Of a stretch of 64,000 nucleotides of DNA, positions 49,386 through 62,100 are shown in pieces (position 1 is the stretch's first letter; each line of letters starts with the position of its first letter). The stretch is from Phylloscopus collybita (taxonomy: Eukaryota; Chordata; Aves; Passeriformes; Phylloscopidae). The DNA lies in contig JAJNNQ010000006.1 in assembly GCA_027886175.1 (NCBI GenBank), positions 6,200,001 through 6,264,000 on the forward strand. Reading direction: 5' to 3'. Below the pieces are notes generated by a model. The model searched no databases. It was not told the DNA's origin and worked only from the letters and a program-made list of their open reading frames with translations. A program made the position numbers and the translations under genes.

Positions 49386-52001
49386 ATGAGTCAGTGGCTA
49401 AGTACTGATATATTGACTCACCTAGGATCCTACTGTTTCTTGATTGCATTCCACATCTGTTTTCTTATGGTATTTGTGCAGTGGGTATAAGGCAGCTAAA
49501 AGGCTAAGAGCTTGATAGGTTAAAGAAAGATACACATTCTTTAATATTTATAAAGACAATTAATAATATTCTACTTTTTTGAAGCATCTCCATGCTGGAA
49601 GATCTTTAGAGCATGAATTATTCCAACAGTGATATATTATTCTGTTTTAAGTAATGGGAAACTATGGCACAGCACTGTTACGAGATTTTACCAAGATGTC
49701 TAACTCCTAGTGGTGGGATTCCTCTCAGAACTTTTCAGTTCTTAAGTATGCCCCATTTGACCCTTAGGAACCATCTAGAAACAGATCCACACATCTGTGT
49801 TTGTCTCTTTCTCTGGTTTGACCATAAAGATGATGTGCCCAACTCTTAAGTGTTTGTGGTATTGGTGCCTGGACACAAATTAGAAGGCAAACCTTTTCAT
49901 TATCAATCAGTATATTTTTCACCACCCTTTTTGTGAGTTGTACTTCTTCCCCTGACTTTGTATGTGTTTCTTCCAAGTGGTGAATCCATGGCTGTACACT
50001 GTTATAAAAGGATTATATTAGTTATCCTCACTCTGGCTTATCAGGTTACCATACTTATGATTATTCATTGCACTTTTGGCTTGGTATTTTTGTACCTGTT
50101 TAGTCTTCCTTTAGACACATTATGACAGCAGCAGATTTCAATGGTAGAGAACAGCTTGTTCAAAATGAAAAGTTATTATTTATTCAGGATGCTGCAGCAG
50201 CAACCGAAGCCCAAGTAATAACCTCCCTTACCTAAAGCCCGACACCTCCTCAAAGATGTGACAATTTACATATAGTCAAAGTTCTTCTCTCTTCCCCTCC
50301 TTCACTTTGCATTTGGGCTGATACAGAGTCTTGACATCTCCATTTGCCCTTTAAACAGTATTGCCTATGGCTTATCTCTCAATTATTTTCAAACTCTGCA
50401 AAATGTTTCATATGAAAAACCATGGAGGTTTAAAGATAAGAACAGTATTTCCAATTAGGTCCTTGTGAGTTTAGTCAAGTTCCTGAATCCATAAGTGATA
50501 AAAGAATTGATGCCAGTGCCACCCATTTGAACACTGAGGATTTCGTGGCTTAACTAGAAATGCACTGACTATTATATCAGAACATATATGTTCATAAAAT
50601 TAATTTTCTTCCCCTGCATTAAAGTTGAGTTCAAAGAATCAACTGCTGTCCCATGATGCCACTTTTCCCTTCATTAAAGTTATTTGTTTGTTATTTTCAT
50701 TAGTAGTCTTCTACATGCACTTCAGAGGCTGTTGTTTGTGACAAGACCATGAAAACTTCATAATTACTTTGGTGGAAACACTTATAACTCCCTCTACTAC
50801 CTCTGTAAATAGCTCATTTTAACATGTGCTAAAATCAAATGTGTAGGCAAGCTTTTAAAAACACAAAGAATTTCTCAGAATTGCTTTTGCTTGAACTCTG
50901 CAAAGCAATAAATATGTCAAATATGAAGCCAGGTATATGTGATAGCTTGCATGTTTAAATGCACAGAAACAGAACTTTGAAGTTTGATTTCTATTGAAAT
51001 TTGGTGCTCCAGATATTCCTTCAACCAATGCTCTCAGAAAGGGAGAGCAAGAATAAAGATGATGTCCTTCTGATTTACTACGGTTAGCAATGGTTGGTTA
51101 TTGTAGCATAGATTTAGTGTGAGAGTCTTTTATTTATTTTTTCTTTCCCCAAATGTCCAGTCATATTTCAATGAAGTTTGAAATTCACACTCTTCCTCTT
51201 TTACATTTCTAATTTTTGTACAATGTTTTTTAAAAGGCTCAGAAATGCATTGCATAATGTTTTCCTCATAAATCTTCAGCATAATATCTCAGTTCATACT
51301 GCTGGATTATCCCAGCTGTGGCAAAGTAACTTGGCTTTACAAATTTTTCTTGTAGTATTGGCTATTTTGATGAATAAAGTGATAAGCGCTCTCTTATCTG
51401 AGCTGAACTCTTCTTCTGACAAAATATCAATTGAAAGTTTGCTCTAACCCATGTAGAAGCACAAGGCTAAGGCTCTTTCCTGAGCACATTCTGCACATAT
51501 CACGTTATGCCATAGAGGTACCTATGGGATTCAAATATTCCTCTTCAGTGAGGCAAATTGATACCATGCTTATTTTTCATTATAGGGTATATGGGTAATA
51601 TTTAATGATCATGCAGACATAAATGCAATTTAAATTAGTACCAGTTACTTTTGCTGTCAGGGATGGTTTTGCTATCTATGCTATTTGTCTATTTTTTTTT
51701 CTGTTTCTTTTAGTTCCTTTTCTTTCTGCTTTTTGCTTATGTCTTATCTCTTCTATCAATTTTTTCCTCCCTTTTTTTTTCTTCTTCTCATTTAAGGACA
51801 TTGATTTTTACTGTACCAATTTCTAACAAGAATAATGTTTTACATTAATATACTTCAACTGGATACCTATATATTTCTGTTTTTTCTTCTCCCAAATATA
51901 GTTCCTTTTGAATTTCAGACTTTTTTAGGTTATTTATAGAAAATTTTACACTTTTGTTCTTGTATTTTTATTCTCCACTTCTTCAAGATTGTTTTAGGTT
52001 G

Positions 52002-52542
52002 TGTTGTGCTTTAACCACAGACAGCCATCAAGCCCAATGCAGCCACTCCCCCACCAGCAGAACTGGAGAAAGAATCAGAAGTGTAAAAGCCAGAAGAATC
52101 GTGAAGATTCTTGATGAAGAAGATGAAGATGAAGACAGTTGAATAGGAAAAGCAAAAGCAGCACACACAAGCAAAATAGAGCAAGGAATTAATTTTGTTC
52201 TTCCCATGGGCAAGCAGGTGTTCAGCCATCTCCAGGAAACCAGTCACCATCTCCCATAATGGTGACTTGGAAATTACTTGGAATTACTCCAAATGTTTCC
52301 TTCTTCTTCCTTTGGTCAGTTTGGGTCACCTGTCCTGACTTTTCCCCTCTCAACCTTTCAGGTACCTCTAAATTCCTTGCTAGCAGGAAAAGCAGAAAAG
52401 GCCTTGGCTCTGTGCAAGTGCTGCTCAACAATGACAAAATGGTCTCTACATTATCAGTCCTGTATTCAGCACAAATCCAAAGCACAGCCCCATACCAGTC
52501 ACTGTGAAGAAATTCAGCTCTACCCTGGCCAAAACCAGAACA
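52002..52542 (-). mobile_element. Solo LTR of an avian endogenous retrovirus, internally deleted (541 bp)
   Basis: On the minus strand it begins TGTTCTGGTTTTGGCCAGGG at 52542. It contains AGCAGCACTTGCACAGAGCC, GGCCTTTTCTGCTTTTCC, AGGACAGGTGACCCAAACTG and GAGATGGCTGAACACCTGC, and ends GGTTAAAGCACAACA at 52002. This is a well-known avian LTR pattern. Compared with my memory of intact copies, the stretch carrying the TATA-like box is missing near 52310. Acidic (GAT/GAA) repeats at 52104-52138 make an accidental Asp/Glu-rich frame. Confidence 0.8.
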
Positions 52543-55154
52543 GACAGTCATTCTATTTCATATTATTCTCCTGCCCTGAAAAGCTTTTTAACTAATTCTT
52601 CCTAAGAAGTATTATTTTTTTCATGTCAGAGTCTGTTTAACTAAGGTAATGATAAAACATATTAATATTCATGTATATTTTAGGAAATAAAAAAAAGTCT
52701 ACATTTTTTGTTTACTTTGATTTCATTATTTTCTAAAAGTACTTTTACTTATGCAGCTATGATATTGTTATTATTAGCATCTACTATGTGAACAACTCTC
52801 TTTTTATCCTTTGGGAATTTTCTCCATCCATTTGCAGCATCAACACTTCAGATGGAAAAGATCTATATGTAGATAATACTGAAAATTTTTCCTTCCATGG
52901 TAGATGCTATTTGCAAAGCTATGTTCAATAGTGAATAGTATAATACATAATTTACTGAATTACTCAGGACTCAAGGTACTTTTAACTGGATCACGGAATA
53001 GAAAATTCCAGTACATTGAATACTTTAGTTTTTTCTCATTTCCCATTAGAGATCACAATAATAGCTACGAATATCATATGGGTTGTAACGATCCAGTTTG
53101 ATAAAGATCCATGAATCAGAAAAAAAAGTGAACGCCAGGTGTATTTGTGGACAAAATTTTATTGTATTTATACATTTGGTTTTACAAAATTTTTACTTTC
53201 TTCATTCATTGCCCAACATCAGGTAATTTATTGAGAGTTCTGTGTTGTCCTTATTTTACATTTTCCAATCTCTTTCTCGTTTGCAGAACTCAATTTTTAT
53301 CATTGTATGACAGTAATTTAATAATAATTGCCTTTGTTCTTTTGTCTTTTGGTGACAAGGGACTTGTCTTTATATATCTCTTCCATTCCAATGTACTGCA
53401 GTGTAGACTGTTTCCTGCAGTTCACATTAAATAGCCCTTGATCACAGGCAATCAAAGACAGCTTCTCATTTTGCCCCGGAGAACCCATGATGCTCAGATT
53501 TATAGGCTGAGGACTCTTCTCTCAGTCAAAAGCTGAATTTCAGTCATCTACATGATTTCCATTTACTTTAAATACATAATACATTATCTTTATTCTATGA
53601 TTTTCCTGTCTGCTTTCCTCCTCAAAGACAGATGTGACAATGGCAATATAGGACTGGATCAGTGCTGATTGCTATGGTACCCTTTAAAAGATGTGTTTCA
53701 TGCCTTTTGTGACCAGGTGGGTTCTACAGCTTGACCTCTGAGCTGTCTATGCACAGAAAGGGTACAAAAGACTTTTAGGGGTTCCACTTGCATTCTCCAG
53801 TGAGAAGTGCTAGGAAAATACTTACATTATCCCTAGAATAATCGGACAAATAAATATCTATTTAAAAATTACCTAGCTTTTTACACACTCACAAGAAAAT
53901 TTTTCATTGTTCCTTGTCATCTGTTCTGCCCTTTTCTTTCAGAACATTGCAAGGAGTAATATATTAATTTCTAAGTCAGTTTTTTACTTTTCCACCTAGT
54001 TTGAAATCTAGTATTGGGACAGAAGAGAAATTTGAGAATGATTGGTCCCATTACACCTTTTCACTAGTTTCCTGCTTTATGCAATTGAGATAGTAACTTA
54101 AAATGTTATTTGATATTAAGATATTTTCTGTTTCTTCTCTGTAAGCTTACCTTCAATGGACAGAGTAATGAAGGATAAAAAGGAAAAGCAGGGGAAAAAT
54201 TGAGAAAAATTATTCTGAAACTATGGGATAGAATAGATAATTATAAACTTCATGTTTGCTCAACTCAATGCCCAAGCCATGAGACTGTACATCATTTTCT
54301 GTCTCATTTGATGACTGTTTGATTAGATCATAAAAGGTTCAGCCTTATACTAAATACCTATCACCTTCTGGTTACAGTAGTTCACAAATTCCTAGAAGCA
54401 GGAGAAGACATTTAATGTATATATCCTCTTTTTCAGGCAAATAGTCAAACCATTGATTCTTCGATATAAGGAGGTTTTCCTTCTATCTGTTTTTTGTCTG
54501 TAGGTACTAATTTTGCAGAATACCAGACCAGGTGGACCAGCAGCAGACAATGAGGCACTCTTAGCAAGACTTAGATGTGAGACTTCAATCAGGGAAGGCA
54601 TTACCCTTCCTTTGCTTTTCCTGGTCCTTGGAAACTTTGTGTTTGTGACAAATACACCTTGCTCTGCTTTAAAAAAAAAAAAAAAAAGTATATGTTGCAG
54701 GAAATTGAATAAAGGAGAAGGATGCTGAAACTCTTTGCATAATTAGTCCTTTCTCTAATTTTTTTTGTTTGTTCTAGAAGTTACTCCAGCTGTCTATAGA
54801 CACTTTTCCTATTTTCCTTGAAGCTGTGGACCACAGTCAACTGAATGTATCTTCACCTAACATTTATCTATGAAATTTGAATGGCAAATGTTTTGGGTAT
54901 TTTTTGTGATATACAAGCCTGTCTTCTGGTTTTCCAGAAAATTGTATCATACCTGAAGCAATGTATATAATTACATAAATGCAAATAAAGATAAAATCTA
55001 TACTTGTGAGCTATAAAGAAGCTTTCATTCTTTAAGGCACAACTACTTTTGCTGCTGCAACACAGTGTTTTTCAAACCTTAGAGTAAGATGACAGATAAT
55101 TCCTGTGGAAAGCAGTGTAAAAATATGTTAAAGCTTTCTTTGTCTTTGATCCAA
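52543..55154. other. Intergenic, no gene seen
   Basis: AT-rich unique sequence between an LTR and a CR1, with an A18 run at 54670. Confidence 0.6.
54670..54687 (+). repeat. A18 homopolymer
   Basis: Eighteen A residues. No retrotransposon is recognised upstream. Confidence 0.9.
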
Positions 55155-55726
55155 GACTGGTGGTATTCTGGACTGCATTTTGAAAAGCACTGCCAGCAGG
55201 TTGAGGGTGCCTCTCTACTCAGCCCTGGTGAGGCCACATGTTGAGTGCCATGTCCAGTTCTGGGCTCCTCAGTATGTGGAACTCCTGGAGCAGGTCCAGT
55301 GGAGGGCTACAGAGATGATTAAGGGACTGGAGCATATCTCTTCTATGAGGAAAGGCTGAGGGAGCTGGACCTGTTCAGCCTCGAGAAGAGGCAACTGAGA
55401 GGGGACCTCATCAATGTCTGTCAGTATCAGCAGGGAGGATGTTCAGAGGATGGAGCCAGGCTGTGCTCGGTGCTGCAAAGCAATAGGGCAAGAGGCAATG
55501 GGCAGAAACTGATGCACAGGAAGTTCCACCTGAACATGAGGAATGACCATGCACTGGAACAGATTTTCCAGAGAGGCAGTGGAGATATCTCACTGGAGAT
55601 ATTCAAGAACTGTCTGGACACAATCCATATGCTCTGGGATGACCCTGCTTGACAAGGGAAGTTGGACTAGATGACCTCCAATGGTTCGTTCCGACCTTAC
55701 CTGTTCTGTGATTTTGTGATTCTTGA
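55155..55726 (+). mobile_element. CR1 LINE 3' fragment (best preserved)
   Basis: It begins in the region matching CR1 reverse-transcriptase 3' coding sequence (GTATTCTGGACTGCATTTTG) and runs through CTACTCAGCCCTGGTGAGGC, CCAGTTCTGGGCTCCTCAG, TTCAGCCTCGAGAAGAG and GGACTAGATGACCTCCAATG. It ends in a TTCTGTGATTTTGTGATTC tail. It is 5'-truncated, about 570 bp, and the frame is broken. No target-site duplication is obvious. Confidence 0.92.
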
Positions 55727-55941
55727 TGAAGCAATAGTAATACACCTCTCAATGATTTATCAACTAATGAACATTTAAATGATTTAATCATTTGTAGGAT
55801 GAAAAAGCAGATGTTGTCTTGAATTTATGTCATGAAAATGGCATAAATTCTGTGGGCAACAAAAAGAATGTTTTCTGGTCTTTATCTTAAATAAAACAGC
55901 ACATTTAGTTTTGTTTCTGACTTCTTTAGGGACTACATGGT

Positions 55942-55984
55942 TTTTACTGTAAACAGTAGACAGAAGTTTTACTGTAGACAGTGA
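55942..55984 (+). repeat. Imperfect direct repeat
   Basis: TTTTACTGTAAACAGTAGACAG is followed by TTTTACTGTAGACAGTGAG. The first copy also holds the palindrome ACTGTAAACAGT-like core. Confidence 0.7.
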
Positions 55985-58900
55985 GTTTGGAGCACTATGT
56001 CACATATAGCTTTCATCAAAATAATTGCCTGAATACAAGAGAAAAAAATTAATGGTAGGCCCGCTTCATAGACCTTGTAAACAGTGCAATTTATATGAAA
56101 ACACAAGTAGCTCTCAGAATCAAAAATTATCCTTGTCAACAACATCATCATGATGTGCAATTCTATAGCCCCTTTTAACTGAGATAATGAAGAATTTTAC
56201 AAGTAATTCCAATTACACTTCACCAGCTCCCTGTATAACAGTGTGCACTTTACCAGTCCCACACATTTTTCTTTTAAACTGGTGATCTTTACTTTTGGAA
56301 TTTTAAACCATTTTGTGTAGTAAGAAAAACATAAACAGAATATTTGAATATAAAGGTTAAAGAATCAGTATTCTAAACTGCAGAGTATAAGTATTTATTG
56401 CTGAACAACACAACTTTTGACTAGCTTGGTAATAGTACTTTCAAAAGTGTTCTATTAAATAGGACACAGGTCCCCTTTCAGAAGTGAAAATTAGATTGGT
56501 ATTACAGTAGATTCATATGCACTTACAGCTCTAGTCACTTAGAAATCTCACTAACCAATGAGCCACAATTCAAAATATTTTAATAGCTTCAAAAATATGG
56601 CCCTTTGGAACCTCAGACTAATTACAATTCAGTTCAACCTGGGCTTTTAATTACCTAAGTTACTTTTGAAAATTGAATCTCTAATTCATTAATGCCCAGA
56701 TGCTTACAATTATAAAGGCTTTTAAATCCCTCTAAAGTGTCAGTTAAGAGCCCAGATACCTTTCAGAGTCTGATGTTCAGAATTTTTGGCCAATGTCACC
56801 TTGGACATGTGTCTAAGTTGGAGACAGTTTTGTAATGCATGAGCCTTACAGAAATGTTTTATTCCTTATTGGCTGCATTGTGTGAAAATGTACTCCCCAC
56901 ATCAAAATATATCCATGAAATATTTTCAAGTAGAAAAGTGAAAAATATATCCTACACCATTATTTTTTACCCATTCTAAAAATATCTAGACCTGCTTTAG
57001 GCCTCTTTATTGTGTGGAAAACTCTACTATGTCTTTCAGATTTTGAAAAAATATAAGATTGCGAGCCCTTGTGTATTTAATCATACATGCAAAGAGTTAA
57101 TTGGAACCATCTGTTTCTTCAGGACAGAGTTGTGTCCTCTTGTGAATCATCTAGTAGGCATCTCTCTTTCCCTGTTGACTTTCCTGAAGCAACTATTAAT
57201 ATAGTATCAGACACAGGAAGAGAGTCCTATTTTTGTATTTACATCAGATGTTTTGAGACAGTCAAGTGCTAATACAGTTGCAGCAAAGTTTGGAAGAGGA
57301 AAACATGACAAGGAAAGGATCAGAAAACATATGGGATTTGTCTTGGAAGTTTAGATCTGCATGACTTTCAGCATCAACATTTTGTGCAAAGATGGCTAAT
57401 TCTGCACAGCTTTCAATATCATCATTCCATGCACCAGTGCAAAGAAAGAATTTTTTTTTTTAAATAAAGAGATGTATTACTGTTGTACTTAATTCACTTC
57501 ACATAGTACATAACACAGCAGGAACATGCATGTCCTTTACGCAGATGAAGTCTTATATACATAATATATCTGTTATATATTGTGTGATTGTTGTTGAAGT
57601 AAAAAAATCCACTCCTGTAAACAGTGTGGCTGATACGAGTAGTATCAGTGAATAACTGCCTTTGCAAGAAATTCTGAACCTAGCTTCCAGTACTGTGGCA
57701 GCTCTGGAATGACAGATAGTGTGCAGGTATATGCATATGCATATATATATTTTCATATTCATATGTAATCATATCTGCTGCTGGCTTGTATGTATAGTGT
57801 TTACTCTTATTAACGAATTCTGTGCTAGTAAGCTTGTACTGCTCATGTAGATCTTAATTCAAAACTTTAGCATACTGCATATGGTGGGGCTGAAGCAATT
57901 CACAGCAACAGCAGGAGGTGTTAATGGCAACGTCTACGTGTGATGTTTCAGCATATTTCAGGGGACAGAAGATAATTGATGCTTTGGGATCTAATGTATG
58001 TGTGACAAAATTGAGCTAATTATTCTTTGTAACCTGAGAATTTAATTCTTCCAGGCAGGAGAATTCATGGAGCTTTGATTAGGACTTAAAAAAGAGATAA
58101 TTGATTAAGAGATTTTTTTTTTTTTTATTATGTTAAATAGAAAGAAGAAAGATATGTAGTACTTGACTCCCAGAAAGTAAAGAAAGAATAACTAACAAAT
58201 GAGACCCAAAAGAAAATATTTCTATTGGTTTCACAGATGTGATTAAGACAATTCTAAAAAGCCTACAAAATTCCCTGATCTCACTAAGAGTAATGAAAAC
58301 AAAAGTCAGTAGAAGAGACATTTTTTAGCGGTGACAGTAAGTCTCCCATCTGTTTTTCACTCATCCAGTAAACAAAATTTAGAGTTTACTTGTGACTAGA
58401 AAATAGAAAGATAAATGAAATGTTTGTTTCTGAATTTATTTAATGTGAAACATGCTCCTTTTCCAAGTATATTGTTTGTTGTATTAGCTCCAATACTTTT
58501 TTCCCCTTGAGAACAGAATATATAGGGTAGTCTTGTGAATTTTATCTGAGCCTTTGTTTCTACAGGTGAAAACAACAAACAAGACAACATGTATTTATTT
58601 ATATATAATATAGGACTCTATTCTGAACAGTAGGAGTGGTTCTGGCTTACCTGGAAAGAATGCACATGATGAGGGAAACCAAGGTATGGCTAGGGAATGG
58701 GAACATACCAGGTCCTATTTAGGTTTGGGATCTTTGTATGATAGCAAAGTGATTCCTCAAGAAGAAAGGTTTGGAAGAAGCTTAAGGGACTCTTGACTCC
58801 AATCCCCAGGAGCCACAAGCAACTGTATTTTATAGGGTGTAAGGAGCTATGCCACTCACATTAGGCTTTTTAATTTTTTACCCCCAAATGATTTCAAGAT

Positions 58901-59169
58901 TAAAGAATTTTGCAACTATCAGCTTATCAACTATAAACAGAAAGTGGAAGGCATTTCACTGGGAGCAAAAAATGTTTTCTGCTATAAAATTCAGTTGAAA
59001 TGGACAGATAACATTGGGCCGATAACAGTTTCTCCATTCTGCCATCATTTAGTTAAAAAAAAACCAAACAACTCAAATCGTTGTTTTTTTAGTGACAAGG
59101 AGGTGGATAAATATATGTCTATTATTTTAAAACAACATCCAAGTTCACAGGAAAACATTAGAAATAGGC

Positions 59170-59188
59170 TTTTTTTTTTTTTTTTTTT
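59170..59188 (+). repeat. T19 homopolymer
   Basis: Homopolymer in AT-rich sequence. Similar short T runs occur at 52-69, 32076-32091 and 63964-63980. Confidence 0.9.
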
Positions 59189-62100
59189 ACCTTGGAGGCA
59201 CCACCTTCTATAGAGGCCAGCAGATAATTTTCAGACCCAGACTCCTCTTTCCTAAGTTAGTTACCTAAAGTGCATTTACATACATTTTCAAAACAATTGC
59301 TTGCCTTTTTGCAACAGCTCACTTCCCACAGGCCAAATGTAAAGTTATTCTTTACGCTTGAGGGACTATGGATGAGTTGATGGTCTGCCTGAGTGTTGCC
59401 TTTTAACTTGTCTAGGCTGGGTGGATAGCTGTGGGCTGATAAAATGCTTTCATTTCATTCCTGCTGTTGACTCCTTTCCATCTCCTTTACCTTTTCTGTG
59501 CACAATGTTCTGTTCATTCCTGCCTGTACTTGAGTAGAGTCCCCTTTCCCACATTTATTTTAAGACAAAAAGTAGTACTTTCAACATCAGGCACTGCAAA
59601 GAGAGCATCTGGCAGCCATTAACTTTTTCCTGGAAAATCAGACCAGAAAGAACACCTTTTGTTAAGAGCCTTCCAAACCACTAATCAAAGCTTCATAGGA
59701 AGGCTGCTTCCTGCTTCACAGACTCATGAAGACTCAGTAGTCAGGCTAAATTGTGAACTTTGTGCTCTGAGAGTGTCACAGGTAAGTGAACTGCCCAGTA
59801 AGTGAAAATACTTTCTGATGTGTGATAAAGAAAAGATTAAAAAAAGGCAGCTCCCTTAATTGTGGGGTACAGTTCATGTATATAGATCCTTACACTGTCT
59901 GCTCCACTATACTCAGAAACAGCTCAAGAGAGAGGGTACAAGGTCCAAGAAGAACCCAGCAGAAATGTTATCACAATAGCCTAACCAATATCCTTAATTC
60001 ATTAAAATTTACCCTTTTAAAATCAACCCCCTTCCTTCCAGATCAACTATTAGCAAAATAAAATAGAACCATTCATGTCTACACAATGCAGTTAGAAAAT
60101 CTGCTGCCAGTGATATTTTTCAGGCTTGAAGAGGTCTCCAAGCAGCAGTCATCTGCAGTGCACTATGATTGCACTGTCTCTATAGAAAAGCTACTAGTAA
60201 TATGCATTTCTTCCTCTGACAGGATCCTCAGATTTTTTTCACACTAGCTCCTTATTGCCATTTAACTTTCAAATTTTTCCTTATGGTGTAGTTTGATTTT
60301 TCTTTACTCTGAAGTAGTGAGTGGATTATTTGATTCCTCTTTTCTATCTTCTTTCTTCCTGTAGTATTTGTCATGACTATAGAAAATTAAATTCAGTAAG
60401 TGCAGTATTTAGGTTTTTGTTTTTTTAGAATCTAAAGGAAGATTAATGTGATGAGAGGTACCTTATAAGTTACATGAACTTCCTTAGAGAATGATAGTAA
60501 GACTTTGAATGTGACTCAGTGCTCTGTGGAAATGAAGAGAATTGAGTAGAAGGCTCCTGTGATTATTTGCCATAGACAACACTGATGATGGAGAAAGCCA
60601 TTTCACTCTATTATCATGAGAGACCCATGCTGGTTCTGAAGCCCATTCATCCAGCCTGGAGGTCACTAAAGCATGAATCATCAACTGAAATGATGGCACA
60701 GAATCTTCTGGACAGTCACCGGTGTAATTTTTGTATTTGATTAGCTACCAGCTGAGAGAAATTTGCGAAAGATGGAAGAAATGCAAACATTTTTGGTTAA
60801 ATAAATAATATTTATGAGATCTCTTTTTGTCAGAAAATGATTTTTGTAATCAGTAGAACTTATTAAATAAATCTGTGTTTTTCCTAAACTGTGCTTTTCT
60901 CAAATTCTTTCATTTAATGATTTTGCCTGGGTCACAATAGTGTGCCACTTATATTCCTACACCAATATATTAACCCTTCCCAATGATTTTCTCTATTCTT
61001 ACATTATTCTCTCACTGTATTTTCTTAAGAAAAAAAAATAAAACCCAAAAAAATATTAGTGTAAGTTCTATGTACAAATTTAATATTATTAAAGATCTTG
61101 TAAGACGACTCGTGAAACATGTACATGTCAATGAAAAAATATGGTCAAATTTTTCATTGCTATTAGGACACACTTTTTGGACACACTATTTTCAGATAAT
61201 CATTGAAACCATATTAGATTGCATGAAGCCAATATGAGTAGTATTTAACAAACTAATTGAAAGAACATTTGGACTGATGAAACTGGATAATTACCAGATG
61301 GCACTTATTCTCAAATATTGGCTGAAGTTTAGGAAAGACTTGTGGGTAGCAGTTTATGTCCATCTCAAAACAATCACTTTGCAGAGTATCATGAGGTGAC
61401 TTTGTTAATTTATATGCCTTAGAACAAATGACAGTTTGTTACATTAAAGTAAAAAAAGAACAAAAGAGACTCTGATTTTTTTTTTTTGGAGTGAAAATGT
61501 GTCTTTCAGTGCTGCCACAGCAGAATATTTTTACTAAGATTCTGGGATGTTGGTGTCAAGCAGGTATTCACCTAACAGCTTGTTATAGCTCACAGAGGAT
61601 TGTCCCACCAGGGATCTGTGGGCCTTTAAAACAAAACTAAAAAACTCATTAGCAAAGGACATGCTTTTGCTTTTCTGGCATATCTGACAACAAAGATGTG
61701 TATAAACATCCTCCTTTTTTAAATGATAGGCATTTTATTTCAAATTATGTAAATATTCAACATTATAATTATCCATAAATAAAAGGAAATGTGTGTATTT
61801 GTGCTGATTTTTATTCAGCTAAGTACAGATTGGTGTGATATTGACTACATGAGCACTGCATGTAGAAATAGGTAATTTCCTTGGCCTGTAAAATATGCTT
61901 ACCTGCAGCCTCTTCCTGTGATTGGAATAAGCTATATTATTTATTTCAATGATTTTCAGCCATGCTAGTATCTTTGCAAAACACTAGAAAGAAGGGAGAT
62001 TGTAGACTTCAAATCCAGTGAAGCAGAAGGCAATCTTTGAAAAACTAACTGGTTACTTGAACTAGCTGATAGACAAACTTGAAATGTAAAATACCTTGCA

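Larger units (their letters stand above)
47443..52001. other. Intergenic, no gene seen
   Basis: AT-rich sequence between two minus-strand LTRs. The longest unexplained frame in the desert, 167 codons (48324-48827, minus), lies here. No gag, pol or env remnants recognised. Confidence 0.55.

Noticed and set aside
51954..52595. Acidic-tailed and other short frames
   Set aside because: They come from the minus-strand LTR and its GAT/GAA repeat, not a gene.
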